Shown here piece by piece: positions 8,906-18,089 of a stretch of 64,000 bases of DNA; positions within the stretch are counted from its first letter, which is position 1; the number at the start of each line of letters is the position of its first letter. The notes beneath the pieces were generated by a model. It made no database searches, was not told the DNA's origin, and saw only the letters and a program-made list of their open reading frames with translations. The DNA is from Hallella seregens ATCC 51272 (GTDB taxonomy: Bacteria > Bacteroidota > Bacteroidia > Bacteroidales > Bacteroidaceae): positions 97,179 through 161,178 of the forward strand of contig NZ_JADU01000008.1 of assembly GCF_000518545.1 (NCBI RefSeq), given 5' to 3'. Both the position numbers and the translations under genes were made by a program.

Positions 8906-9864
8906 GATAGCCCTTGTTCGCCCTCAGCCTTGACGATATGGGCATAGAAAGTATCTTCCTGCCGTTCCTTCACCGGGTCGAGCTTGTAGCTGAGCTTGTG
9001 GAAGCACGTCTGGCGTTTCCAATCTTCCCAGAGGCTCGGCCGGTAGGCGTCAAAGAAATGCAGGAGCAATATGTGCGGTGTTTCGTTCGTATATGGCGGG
9101 ATTTGCCGGGCCTCGTCGGCATGGAACTTGCAGGCGAGGGTGAAGAAATGATGCAGCAGGAAATAGTTGAGCAGCCGGTCGTTGCGCTGCCAGTAGGCAT
9201 AGAGCAGCGTGCGGGTGGCGCGGAGTATGCTGTTGCCGGGCCGGGCCCACATGCACCAGCTCGACATCTGCGTGGCATGCCCGTTTGAACCGGGCTTCTG
9301 CGTCTGGTAGACAAAGAGCTCGGAGTCGAGAATGCTTGGGGGAATGTCCCCTCCCGTACAGAGCACCGTGGCGTCCAGCCACAGCCCTCCATGGTTGACG
9401 AGCAACTCTATGCGCAGCAAGTCAGAGAAATGGGTCAGCGTGATGGCGCCCGACTCCAGCTTCTCGAGGATACGGGGAGGGAAAGAAACGTAGTCCTTGT
9501 AATTGTCTTTCGTGATGAGCACCACCTCCCAGTCGCCGAGGTATTGGCATACAGACCTGTAACACTGCCTCACCAACCGGGGTGCTCCGTCCATGCCTTG
9601 CCACCAGAATATCCATACTTTCCGGCTGCCGCACTGCACAGGCGGGGTACAGTCGTCGGCTGCAGGCAGGTATTTTGCATAGTGCTTTTCCAGGTATCGG
9701 TAGGTGGAGAGCGATGCTGCCTCGCGAAACAGTTCCAGCCCCTTGTCTGAAAGCCCCGTTGCCAGCAACTGCAAGGGGGCCTTGAACAGGAAGCCGGTGG
9801 TGAGGTATTCCCGGAGAAGACTCGCCCCTCCGAAGCGTTTGTACAGATTGAAGATGTGTCCCAT
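8902..9864 (-). CDS. Capsular polysaccharide glycosyltransferase (Caps_synth family)
   Basis: About 320 residues from the ATG at 9864 (MGHIFNLYKRFGG). The middle has VWIFWWQGMDGAP (83-95) and then LLRIELLVNHGGLWLDATV, the DXD-like sugar-nucleotide site of the PF05704/GT32-like group. The frame stays open upstream across the GT2 gene but that part is Arg/His-rich antisense-like noise, so the start is placed at the first family-like Met, 35 bp after the GT2 stop. The gene ends with a 4-bp ATGA overlap into the fused cytidylyltransferase. The transferred sugar is unknown. Confidence 0.82.
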   Translation of the reverse strand: MGHIFNLYKRFGGASLLREYLTTGFLFKAPLQLLATGLSDKGLELFREAASLSTYRYLEKHYAKYLPAADDCTPPVQCGSRKVWIFWWQGMDGAPRLVRQCYRSVCQYLGDWEVVLITKDNYKDYVSFPPRILEKLESGAITLTHFSDLLRIELLVNHGGLWLDATVLCTGGDIPPSILDSELFVYQTQKPGSNGHATQMSSWCMWARPGNSILRATRTLLYAYWQRNDRLLNYFLLHHFFTLACKFHADEARQIPPYTNETPHILLLHFFDAYRPSLWEDWKRQTCFHKLSYKLDPVKERQEDTFYAHIVKAEGEQGLS

Positions 9865-9899
9865 GGCGTCAGTGTTCGTAAAAATGTTCGTCTCCGGGC

Positions 9900-10883
9900 C
9901 TATGGCCGATGCTGGCAGCGGGCATAAAACTTCTGGAATACCTGCTTGGGCGTCTTCCCCGTAAAGCATACGGAGAGCGTGTTTCGGTCTTTCCATGCCA
10001 GCATGCGGTATCGTTCGGGGTCGGCCTTGCCCCTCGACCGTGCCGTGTGGTAAACGTATTGCCCCACGAGATAGGGCACGTGCAACAGCGTGTGGAGCCA
10101 ATAGCCCCAGCGCGAGCCGCCGCCGCAAAACAGCATCGTGCCTACAAACCCTGCGGGCCCGGTGGCTGTCTGCACGGGGCTCAGGCTGCGGCCGGTCATC
10201 CCCTCGTAGTGCACGATCTCGGCATCTGCGTCCACCCAGCACTCGTATCCCCGCCGGCGCAGGGTGTAGCTCACGGCAATGTCTTCCGGGGTGAAGAAGT
10301 ATTGCTCGTCGAACCACCCTATTTCCCTGAACACACTGGTCTTGATGAGGAAATAAGCACCGATGATGTCGTGGCTCTTGAATATGCCATGGACGGGATT
10401 GCGCCTGTTTATCCTCCGCTCGTTCCACAGTCCGAAAGCTCCCAACGTATAAGTCAGGGGCGTGTGTGCCGCCCTGCCGCAATACTGTATCCGGCCATTG
10501 CCCAGGATGCCCTTGGGGCTCACCACGGCTACCTGTGGGGGCAACGCCTCGATGGTCTCCACCAGTTTGTCCACGCAGGGCATCTTCAGCTCCGTGTCGT
10601 CGTTGATGACCAGGCAGTATTTGCCGGCAGCCCGCCGCAGGGCCAGGTTGTTGTTCTCGGAGAAGCCCCTCGTCTCGTTGCTCTCAATGATGGTCGGCCA
10701 AGGATAGGCGGCCCTGATTTTTTCGAGGTTTTCCCGACTGAACAGGTAGGCCACAACGAGGCATTCGTAGCTGACCGACGTATATTTCCGTATGCTGTCA
10801 AGGCAGCGGCAGAGGTTTTCGGGATTGTTCATGCAGACAATCACTATCGAAACCGTGGGCGAGAGTGTGCTTTGATCGTTCAT
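9900..10883 (-). CDS. Glycosyltransferase family 2
   Basis: A 327-residue inverting GT-A enzyme. The start is TVSIVIVCMNNPENL. The nucleotide-sugar site is the NDDTE stretch near residue 103, with the upstream RGFSENNNLALRRAAGKY typical of rhamnosyltransferase-like GT2 proteins. The C-terminal FFTPEDIAVSYTLRRRGY provides the acidic catalytic-base region. MNDQSTLS at 10883 is preferred over an ATG 11 codons upstream. It is separated from the upstream acyltransferase by about 190 bp containing a 22-bp-periodic repeat array, unusual inside an otherwise tight operon. Confidence 0.87.
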   Translation of the reverse strand: MNDQSTLSPTVSIVIVCMNNPENLCRCLDSIRKYTSVSYECLVVAYLFSRENLEKIRAAYPWPTIIESNETRGFSENNNLALRRAAGKYCLVINDDTELKMPCVDKLVETIEALPPQVAVVSPKGILGNGRIQYCGRAAHTPLTYTLGAFGLWNERRINRRNPVHGIFKSHDIIGAYFLIKTSVFREIGWFDEQYFFTPEDIAVSYTLRRRGYECWVDADAEIVHYEGMTGRSLSPVQTATGPAGFVGTMLFCGGGSRWGYWLHTLLHVPYLVGQYVYHTARSRGKADPERYRMLAWKDRNTLSVCFTGKTPKQVFQKFYARCQHRP

Positions 10884-10909
10884 GTGTGTGGTGCGGTGTA
10901 GCAGAAAAA

Positions 10910-11063
10910 GGCGCAAACGCGTGGCGAAACCGCCGTTATGGCGATGCGAACAAGCCGTATTCGCAATGCGTGTACGGCTCGAACGCCGGGCGAAAAAGCC
11001 GTATCGGCAGCGGCATCAGGCCGCCGTGGGAATGCGCGGGCCATAGGCCGGCACTCCGTCGGG
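10910..11063. repeat. 22-bp-periodic degenerate repeat array inside the operon
   Basis: Units begin at 10910, 10932, 10954, 10976, 10998, 11020 and 11042, each exactly 22 bases apart, with starts such as GCCGTTAT, GCCGTATTCG, GCCGTATCGG and GCCGCCGT. Divergence between units is high but the phase holds. It fills the gap between the acyltransferase stop and the GT2 start. It belongs to the same 22-bp class seen in other intergenic regions of this window. Confidence 0.7.
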
Positions 11064-11070
11064 CGCGAGC

Positions 11071-12153
11071 CTATCTCAGAAACGACAGGGCAGGGATTCG
11101 CTTTCCAATGGCAGGGAAGGCTATGTTCTTGACCAGAAAGCTGAACGCGACGGCCAGCGATATGCCCAGCAGGCAGTAGGTCCAGTAGAGCAGCTGCGGG
11201 TTTTCTATCATTCTTTCCAGGTGCGCTTTCTCAAGCAGTCGGAACATCATCATGTGACACAGGTATATTTCCATGGACAGAGCGCTCAGGAATGTCATGA
11301 TTCGGTTGTCCAGCAACTTCGTTTTCAACATGCGGAATCCCCCGGTCATGGCATAGAGTATCCAGAAAATGAAGATTATCAGGATGAAAAGAATGTTCTC
11401 TCCGAATATCTTGGGGGCGACATGGATTTGCAGTGCCGTGCAAACCACCGCCGCCAGCAGGTAGGCAAACCTAAGCTTGGCGTTGCCAAGCGGCTTTCGA
11501 TAAATGTAAAGCAAGCCGCCGCTGATAAAGAATGGGAAGCTGAACACGATGTTGTGCCGGTAGTTTATGATTTCCGAGGGAAGCACAAACTGCTCCGTAA
11601 GGAAATAGTTGACGACCAGCAGGTGCATCGCCAAGGCCACGCCCCACGCAAACCATGCCCGCCGACGGTCTTTCAGGATATAGACAAACCAAGGGAACAG
11701 CATGTAGAACACGAAGACTACGCCGACAAACCATCCCACGCCAATGACGTGTATGTCTGGATTGGGAAGGAAATTGAAAGCCAGTGTCAGGTCTGCAAAG
11801 CCTTGATAGAGCTCCTCACGGGTGGGATTCATCAGCAAATCTATCAGCACAAGCAGGGCGAAAAACGGAAATATCCGGCTGTATCGCTTGTTGTAGAAGC
11901 GCTCGGCGTCGAACGACGAACGGCCGGCCTCAACATCAAACTTATGGTAATATCCGCAGCACATGGAGAAAGCGCTGAGGATAAAAAACATAAAGACAAA
12001 CATTGTAAAGAACGGAATTGCCCGCTCGTACAGAATGCCGCTGTGCCGCAAGGCCGCCGCGGTGGCGTCGTTCATATTGACAAGGTAGTGCATCATGGCG
12101 ATGCCGAATGCGCCTATGGCGCGCAAACCGTTGAAACTGTTGTATCTTTCCAT
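11071..12153 (-). CDS. Membrane acyltransferase (acyltransferase 3 family)
   Basis: A 360-residue integral membrane protein of the acyltransferase 3 / OafA group, which O-acylates surface glycans at the cytoplasmic membrane. Residues 1-40 carry FNGLRAIGAFGIAMMHYLV with the conserved Arg and the His of the family (R10-H20 region). About ten hydrophobic segments follow. The ATG at 12153 (MERYNSFNG) matches family starts. Further upstream only a TTG would extend the frame. It follows the EpsG-like polymerase by about 40 bp. Acetylation of a repeat-unit sugar is inferred. Confidence 0.86.
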   Translation of the reverse strand: MERYNSFNGLRAIGAFGIAMMHYLVNMNDATAAALRHSGILYERAIPFFTMFVFMFFILSAFSMCCGYYHKFDVEAGRSSFDAERFYNKRYSRIFPFFALLVLIDLLMNPTREELYQGFADLTLAFNFLPNPDIHVIGVGWFVGVVFVFYMLFPWFVYILKDRRRAWFAWGVALAMHLLVVNYFLTEQFVLPSEIINYRHNIVFSFPFFISGGLLYIYRKPLGNAKLRFAYLLAAVVCTALQIHVAPKIFGENILFILIIFIFWILYAMTGGFRMLKTKLLDNRIMTFLSALSMEIYLCHMMMFRLLEKAHLERMIENPQLLYWTYCLLGISLAVAFSFLVKNIAFPAIGKRIPALSFLR

Positions 12154-12194
12154 GAAGTTGTGGGGAATGTGATGGCACGGCCGAGGGCCGCGGG

Positions 12195-13370
12195 TCAATA
12201 AAGTATGCCGTCGAACAGCCAGCTGTGATAGGGAACGACGATGAGTCCCTCTGCCGAAAAAGCCGTCTGCACCAGCAGCTGCGTGGTCACCTTATACATA
12301 AAGTAGGCGAAGATAGGGACCGAAAAGCCTATCTGCACTTTCAGTTTCTGGCCGTGGAGGGCGTTGGGAATGACGATAATAACAAGAATGGTGAGATAGA
12401 GTATCAGTCGGCTCCACATCAGATTGTTGTAGAACAAGTTGTTGGCCAACACTCCCCAGAGGAACAACTGATTGTACCACAGCTTCAGCTTGTCGTTCGT
12501 TTCAAGATAAAGCAGCATGAAAGCAATTGCCATGAACGGGAGCAGATTCATGTTCAGCCAGCCCTTGCCCTCGATAAACCCGAAACTGAGGCTTCTGTAA
12601 TTCTCATAGTGGCCGAAGTTGATGGCATTGGAGGCAATGGCAAGTATCTGGTTGACGAACGTGATGTTGAGGACACTCAGGATGTAGGAGGAGGCCAAGA
12701 CTATGAGCCAGAAGCTCTTTTTGAAAGGCTTGAAGTAAGCGACAAGGATGAACGGCAAGGAAAACAATACCGACTTGTGGGTAAGGACGGCTACCATATA
12801 CAGTGCTCCGGCCAGGATATACTTGCGCTTTTTTCTGGCCGTATTGGAAAAAAAGAGGTAGATGGAGACGAAGTAGAAGCTCATGGCAGTGCACTGCCGC
12901 ATCATGCTCATGTAGAGAAACAGGGTGATGCTGGCCGTTCCCGCCATGAGAAACAGGAGGAGGGCATACAGCTTGTTCAGGCTCGTCTTCGTGATAAGAT
13001 AGAACAAGCCGTAGCAAGAAATCAGGGAATCGGCAAAGATAAAGAACTTATCGTCGGTGGAAAGGTCGCGGAGAAATCTCCCGATAAACTCAAATGCCGG
13101 GTCGGTGGCTGCGCCCTGGTAATGGAAATTGGGGCTTCTGAAGAAGTAAACATAGGATATGGTGTCGGTCCCTACAAGGGCATCCCTGGTGCCTATGAAC
13201 AAGAACACAAGCAGTGCATAGAGCCAAAAGACCCTGTTTTCGATTTTCTGCCTTGGAGATATGCCGCCCGGCCCCGTCGCCCTGACGTATCTATGCAGGT
13301 AGAACTGTATGACAATGAAAGAGAGAATAAAAAAGGAATACAGAAGTATATAGGGTCTGAAGATGTCCAT
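12195..13370 (-). CDS. EpsG-family polysaccharide polymerase (Wzy candidate)
   Basis: A 391-residue membrane protein with roughly ten to eleven hydrophobic segments. After the first segments it has FIGTRDALVGTDTISYVYFF near residues 58-77. This RD-x-x-VGTDT-x-x-Y signature identifies the EpsG group of O-antigen/EPS polymerases. No other polymerase is visible in the cluster, so it is the best Wzy candidate, joining repeat units delivered by the Wzx protein on the periplasmic face. It lies between a GT4 gene and the acyltransferase. The gene is more AT-rich than the chromosome average, as expected for horizontally exchanged polymerases. Confidence 0.82.
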   Translation of the reverse strand: MDIFRPYILLYSFFILSFIVIQFYLHRYVRATGPGGISPRQKIENRVFWLYALLVFLFIGTRDALVGTDTISYVYFFRSPNFHYQGAATDPAFEFIGRFLRDLSTDDKFFIFADSLISCYGLFYLITKTSLNKLYALLLFLMAGTASITLFLYMSMMRQCTAMSFYFVSIYLFFSNTARKKRKYILAGALYMVAVLTHKSVLFSLPFILVAYFKPFKKSFWLIVLASSYILSVLNITFVNQILAIASNAINFGHYENYRSLSFGFIEGKGWLNMNLLPFMAIAFMLLYLETNDKLKLWYNQLFLWGVLANNLFYNNLMWSRLILYLTILVIIVIPNALHGQKLKVQIGFSVPIFAYFMYKVTTQLLVQTAFSAEGLIVVPYHSWLFDGILY

Positions 13371-13420
13371 TCTATGAAAATTATGCCATTATTCTTCGGT
13401 TAGGGTGCGGTAAAAGCGTG

Positions 13421-14662
13421 TCAGGCCGTCTGTTCCGAAATGATTTCGCGGTATATGCCGGCGAGTGTACGGACGATGTGCTCCGGGTTGTGGCGATCGT
13501 GGGAGAGCCTGTACTCGTTCTCGCTCAGCTCCTGCATCCTTGCCTTGTCTCCGTACAGGTCCATGATTTTGAAGGCAAGGGTGTAGCTTTCGTTATAGGG
13601 ATAGAGGATGCCCGTGGTGCCGTCTTCCACCAACTGGGGGATTCCGCCGACGTTGGCGGCTATGACGGGTGTGCCTATAAGCTGCGCTTCGCAGAGCGTG
13701 TTGGGCGAATTGTCTATGATGGCAGGGTGGATGTACAGGTCGGCATCCGCCAGTTCTTCTGCTATCCGCTCGGCACCGACGCGCCCTATCAGGTTGACGT
13801 TCACGTCTTTGTGGGATATGCCGGTTCGTTGCTCGTAGGCACGGAGGTCGTTCTCGGTGGATGTCAGCCGCCACTCAAAGTCGGCGTGCAGCAGTTCTGT
13901 CAGTATTCGGGCCGTCTTGAGGATGATTTCGTTGCCTTTCAAGGTGCTGCCGCTTCCTATGGTGACGAGTCGCAGCTGTTTGTGGTCGTGGAGCACCCAT
14001 CGCCGGGCGGCGTCGTAGATCTGCGGACGGATGGCTTCGGCACAGTGGAAATACCTGCTTCCCGGAGAGAAATACCTGACGATGCTGCGATCCCACTCGG
14101 TCCGCCCCATGAAATATCTGTTGGCTTTCATCTCCTCCCGCTCCATCGTGCAGCGTATTTGAGCCTTGCGTTTGCGGAAAAAGGCATAGCGGAAGATGCT
14201 GAACGGATTGTAATGCTTCTCGTGATAGATGTCTGCCTTGTGGGTGACCATACCGGCCATGTCGGTGTATATGTTCTGAAAACCCATGATATGGACCACC
14301 ATCGGCGTGCTGATTTCCTGCGCCAGAAGGCTGTAATGCCAAAGCTCCGTGCCAAAACAATGGATGATGTCGGGGCGGAAGTCTGCAATGGCTTCTTTGT
14401 AGTGCCGCTTCAGCATCTCGTATTCTTTTCTCGGAGACTGCGTCGCTTTCAGCTTGTCTGTCAGCGTCTGCCTGATATTTGCAGGATAATAGGTGAATCC
14501 GTCCTTGACGGTCTTGCCGTCTGCACGCGTATATTCAAAGCACAAGGCTGTCTCCATATCCCCTCCATAACGCTGCACGGCCCTTTGAAGAGCCTCCACC
14601 CAGGTGCCGTAGGGGGTCGGTGCGTAAAGTCCCGGCGAGGGAGTGAACCATAAAACTTTCAT
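13421..14662 (-). CDS. Glycosyltransferase family 4
   Basis: A 413-residue GT-B enzyme. The N-terminal MKVLWFTPSPGLYAPTPYG leads the acceptor domain. The donor domain has LVTIGSGSTLKGNEIILK near 232-249 and IIDNSPNTLCEAQLIGTPVI near 316-335, the E-x7-E-type nucleotide-sugar region of retaining GT4 enzymes. It sits between the pyruvyltransferase (63 bp gap) and the EpsG-like polymerase. Linkage and sugar cannot be assigned. Confidence 0.88.
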   Translation of the reverse strand: MKVLWFTPSPGLYAPTPYGTWVEALQRAVQRYGGDMETALCFEYTRADGKTVKDGFTYYPANIRQTLTDKLKATQSPRKEYEMLKRHYKEAIADFRPDIIHCFGTELWHYSLLAQEISTPMVVHIMGFQNIYTDMAGMVTHKADIYHEKHYNPFSIFRYAFFRKRKAQIRCTMEREEMKANRYFMGRTEWDRSIVRYFSPGSRYFHCAEAIRPQIYDAARRWVLHDHKQLRLVTIGSGSTLKGNEIILKTARILTELLHADFEWRLTSTENDLRAYEQRTGISHKDVNVNLIGRVGAERIAEELADADLYIHPAIIDNSPNTLCEAQLIGTPVIAANVGGIPQLVEDGTTGILYPYNESYTLAFKIMDLYGDKARMQELSENEYRLSHDRHNPEHIVRTLAGIYREIISEQTA

Positions 14663-14725
14663 GATTGACCGTCTTTTACGTGTGTAATCTTGTATCTGCG
14701 AGGATTGCGAATCGATGGGCAGGCC

Positions 14726-15781
14726 TCATAATGGGGAAGAATAGTAATTATCCTTAAACCAAGATGGGTTGACGATTTCTTGCCCATTTCGCGCCAGAAT
14801 CTCCATGACACGGGAATAAACACCGTCCAGGGTCTCCTCAAAATAAATGTTCTTTCCAAACTCTTCTCGTGGAAACCACTTGACTCCGCTGGAAAGCTTG
14901 TGGTCGCCGGAGGAGATAACGACGACCGGGGTATTGACTATTTGCGAGAAAATAGTGCCGTGATAGCGGTCGGTGACAACCACTTGGTACTGTGCCAAAC
15001 GCCTGAGCATCTTGCGGATGAGCTTTTCGCGCTGCGTTTCCCAGGCACTTATCGGTGCCTCGATGGTCGTGTCGCACTGGAATGTCCTGATTTTGCCGAA
15101 CCTTTCTTTCAAGGCTCGCAGCTGCTCGTCCGAGTAAAACTTCTCGCCATCGTTGCGAGTGCAGAAGCAAATGCCCCGCCGTGGCAGATGATAATGGAAA
15201 TCTTTGTTGCCGATTAACGACGTCACCACGTCAGGCATGAGCCTTAACTTGACTTTTGGGAATAGTTGCTGTGCCTTTGCATAAGAAACATCGTCACGGC
15301 AAATCAAAGTCAAGGAGGGGTGATTATTGAAGCATTGGGCAACGACATGCTGGAACCAGTCGGCCAAAAGATTGACCGTCTGGGGCAGAATGGTCACCGG
15401 ATGGTCATAAAAAGCATTGACCACGTCTTGAATGAACGGGAGTTCGGGATGAGGATCGTAGAGCAGATAACCGCTGTGGACAAACACCAGGTCGTCTTTC
15501 TTTATCTTTTTCTTGATCTCGAAAAGCGTGGACAGCCGGCGATACCGCGTCGGAACGCAGATGATGCGATGGTTAGGATACCACTCTTTAAAAAGTCGCA
15601 GCCAGCAGAACAACTGTGCCTGGTCGCCCAAATTGCTATGCGTCGGTGCACAAAAAAGGTAGAGTGTTCTGGCGGCCGGGTTTCGTTTTATCTCGTCTTG
15701 CAGTTTGTCGGCCTGCCTGTTACAGTAAATATCAGTAAAGATATTGCCTATTTTTCTTTTTATCTTTGCTAATGCGCCCAT
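14726..15781 (-). CDS. Polysaccharide pyruvyl transferase family protein
   Basis: A 351-residue protein of the PF04230 family, which transfers pyruvate ketals from phosphoenolpyruvate to glycan residues or uses the same GT-B-like fold. Visible marks are LFCAPTHSNLGDQAQ (44-58), with the conserved NLGD, and VVVTDRYHGTIFSQIVNTPV near 265-284, with the family's DRxH-G motif. The start lies 3 bp after the acetyltransferase stop, so the two are probably co-translated. A pyruvylated or otherwise acidic repeat unit is inferred. Confidence 0.88.
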   Translation of the reverse strand: MGALAKIKRKIGNIFTDIYCNRQADKLQDEIKRNPAARTLYLFCAPTHSNLGDQAQLFCWLRLFKEWYPNHRIICVPTRYRRLSTLFEIKKKIKKDDLVFVHSGYLLYDPHPELPFIQDVVNAFYDHPVTILPQTVNLLADWFQHVVAQCFNNHPSLTLICRDDVSYAKAQQLFPKVKLRLMPDVVTSLIGNKDFHYHLPRRGICFCTRNDGEKFYSDEQLRALKERFGKIRTFQCDTTIEAPISAWETQREKLIRKMLRRLAQYQVVVTDRYHGTIFSQIVNTPVVVISSGDHKLSSGVKWFPREEFGKNIYFEETLDGVYSRVMEILARNGQEIVNPSWFKDNYYSSPL

Positions 15782-15784
15782 TGT

Positions 15785-16348
15785 CTAAAGTTTGATTTTG
15801 CATTTAATACCGTCCTTACGGACGATCACCGCCGGATTTCCCACTACGGTACAGTTGTCGGGTATGCTTTTATATACACAGCAATTGGGCCCGATCCGCA
15901 CATTGTGCCCAATCGTTATCTCCCCAAAGATCCTTGCTCCGGCACAAGCATAGAAGTTGTCGCCTATTTGTGGAGAGCCGCCTTTCTTCTTGTTTTTGCC
16001 GATAACAACGTTTGGTTGGAAGGTGGCGTTCCTGCCAATCCGTGCTTCGCCATTGATGATTATCGTCCCCCAATGGAAGAGAGTTACCCCCTTGCCAAGG
16101 ACATTGGGCGGAATCTGGAAGCCGGATATTCGCCCAAGTCTCCTCAAACGCCACAAGGCATACAGTTTCAACAAGGGGTGGTGGCAGTTGATGGCATATT
16201 CTGCCATCCGAAGACAGCGAAGATACTGCCGCTGCAGGTACTGGTCGCAAATGGGATCGGCGAATGCTTGTCCGCGTAAACCTCGACCGACAAAATTCGA
16301 TTGATCGGCCTTTACATACGCTTTGTAGTCTTCCCAGGAGCGAATCAT
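15785..16348 (-). CDS. Left-handed beta-helix (hexapeptide) O-acetyltransferase
   Basis: A 187-residue serine-acetyltransferase-like protein. The C-terminal half shows hexapeptide repeats: LFHWGTIIINGEARIGRNATF, then PQIGDNFYACAGARIFGEIT and IGHNVRIGPNCCV. The likely catalytic His is in LFHWG. The N-terminal half is helical, as in CysE/WcaB-type enzymes. The start overlaps the TPP-enzyme stop as ATGA (16345-16348). In this setting it more likely acetylates a glycan or sugar nucleotide than serine. Confidence 0.85.
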   Translation of the reverse strand: MIRSWEDYKAYVKADQSNFVGRGLRGQAFADPICDQYLQRQYLRCLRMAEYAINCHHPLLKLYALWRLRRLGRISGFQIPPNVLGKGVTLFHWGTIIINGEARIGRNATFQPNVVIGKNKKKGGSPQIGDNFYACAGARIFGEITIGHNVRIGPNCCVYKSIPDNCTVVGNPAVIVRKDGIKCKIKL

Positions 16349-18078
16349 TGCTTGATTAGGTTTTTAACCAAAGCTGTTCCTGCCGGTCCCAACACTTTCT
16401 TCAGTATCGCTTTAGGCGTATGGGCAGGCTCGTTGCTGTTGCTTCCGATAAGCTCCTGAATGGCTTTCACCTCATCATCAGGGTTGGTGGTGACCTCAAA
16501 GACAACAGGTTGCTCGGACGGAGCGACAAAGATGAACTTCTTTTCCTCGAACTCTTCCTTGGTCGTGGCCGACAAATAAACGAATCCACAATCTTCGGCC
16601 CAACCCTTGGCCGTGCCGTTGTGTCCGCTGGCCGCCACAAACTGATCCAGTTTTACCTTGTCTTTCCACGGACGGGTCATCACCCTGAACTCCGCTCCCG
16701 TATGATTATTTATTAAAAGAATCCTCACGTTTTTCCTGATGTGGCGGATGCCGAGAGCGTTCATATCATAGAAGAAAGCCAGGTCGCCGGTAACCAAGAA
16801 ACACAGTTCTTCTGTGTTCATACTCTCTCCAACCAGCATGGAAGTGCAGCCATCTATTCCGAATGCCGCCACGTTGGCAAAGCCTTTCACAGAGGCTTTC
16901 AGTGGGAAATAGTTCCAGCAACGGAGACTATTAAGGATGGCGAAGTTGATATAACTGTTTTCAGGGATCAGGGAATGAAGCTGTTGGGCGACATAAAGAT
17001 TGGACAAAGGAAGCTGTGTGTCGGTTACCAAGTTCTGTATCTCGGTTTCCCATTCCGTAAAATAATTGTTCTCCTCGACCTCGTCGACCGTTGCTGTCCG
17101 TTTGAAGAAGTCTGCATCGGGCGACACGAAGACCTTGGTCAGCCGGCCGTAGGTGTCCACCACGTCGCCTCCCCGGTCAACTCTCCACACCTCCGTCCGT
17201 TCGCCAAGTCCGCTCAAGGCGCCAAAGATGGAATAGTCGCCTGTCTGTCCGCCAACGGTAATGACAATATCAGGACAGAGGCGACTGTCGGCTATCCTGC
17301 GGGAAGACACCAGCAAATTGCCCTGGACTGTGTTCCTGCCATGGAAATTAGACAGATTGTTGGTGTATACCGCCGCATGATGTCTTTGGGTAAAGGCATC
17401 GATGGCTTCCGTTTGGGCCTGCGTGAAAGGCCGGTGCTCGCCAATGACGACGAGAATCTTCTTTCCCTTGAGTTCCAACTCACTCCAGTCGTCCCAGTAT
17501 TCGTAACGCTTGATGGTGCGAACGCTGGGCAGCTCTTTCTGGTCGAAGACGCTTTGCACACGGTCGTCTATCCTGATGTTCAGCTGTACCGGGCCTGGGG
17601 TGTGGTGTGTCAGCTCGAGCATGGCCTCCCTTGCCCGCTGCTGGCAGAGGACTCGCGTGTTTACATCTACGACCTGTGGCAAGTCATACGATTTCTTGAC
17701 GGCGTCGCGCGGCAGTGAACATTGGTCGGGCGCCTGCATGTAGTCTTGGTACTCGTAGCGTTCGAGCTTGGATGTTGTGATGGCAAGAATAGGCACATGC
17801 TTGTAAAACGCCTCGGTAAGTCCGGGCAAATAGTTCCTCGTGGCCTGTGCGCTGGTGCACGATGTGGCCACTTTCTCCCCGGTCTGCAGGTGCAGTCCAA
17901 TGGCAAAATACATGGCGCTCCGCTCATCCGGGACAGAATAGCAATGGAAGAAGTCGTCGTCTTGAACGGCTTGAACAATCGGTATATTCGTCCCGCCGGG
18001 GTTTAATACAATGTGGCGTATTTGATATTCCTTTAATAAAGCAATAACTATCCTGACGTTTTCGTGAGTTGAATACAT
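16345..18078 (-). CDS. Thiamine-diphosphate enzyme, MenD-like
   Basis: A 577-residue ThDP-dependent protein with the three-domain layout of MenD/ALS-type enzymes. SVPDERSAMYFAIGL holds the activating Glu52. The cofactor motif is VTGDLAFFYDMNALG (429-443), followed by ILLINN (453-458). The DERSA and GD-L-xx-YD motifs are closer to MenD than to acetolactate synthase. It is embedded between an SDR gene and an acetyltransferase in the polysaccharide operon with no menaquinone gene nearby. I therefore read it as a sugar- or glycan-modifying ligase/decarboxylase of unknown substrate, not as MenD itself. Confidence 0.82.
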   Translation of the reverse strand: MYSTHENVRIVIALLKEYQIRHIVLNPGGTNIPIVQAVQDDDFFHCYSVPDERSAMYFAIGLHLQTGEKVATSCTSAQATRNYLPGLTEAFYKHVPILAITTSKLERYEYQDYMQAPDQCSLPRDAVKKSYDLPQVVDVNTRVLCQQRAREAMLELTHHTPGPVQLNIRIDDRVQSVFDQKELPSVRTIKRYEYWDDWSELELKGKKILVVIGEHRPFTQAQTEAIDAFTQRHHAAVYTNNLSNFHGRNTVQGNLLVSSRRIADSRLCPDIVITVGGQTGDYSIFGALSGLGERTEVWRVDRGGDVVDTYGRLTKVFVSPDADFFKRTATVDEVEENNYFTEWETEIQNLVTDTQLPLSNLYVAQQLHSLIPENSYINFAILNSLRCWNYFPLKASVKGFANVAAFGIDGCTSMLVGESMNTEELCFLVTGDLAFFYDMNALGIRHIRKNVRILLINNHTGAEFRVMTRPWKDKVKLDQFVAASGHNGTAKGWAEDCGFVYLSATTKEEFEEKKFIFVAPSEQPVVFEVTTNPDDEVKAIQELIGSNSNEPAHTPKAILKKVLGPAGTALVKNLIKQ

Positions 18079-18089
18079 TGTGTTGAATA

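Noticed and set aside
9865..10482. N-terminal extension of the Caps_synth glycosyltransferase
   Set aside because: The extension lies over the GT2 gene in another frame and is Arg/His/Pro-rich noise.
16345..18078. True MenD of menaquinone synthesis
   Set aside because: Embedded in a polysaccharide operon with overlapping neighbours and no other men gene. MenD-like similarity is kept but not the gene name.
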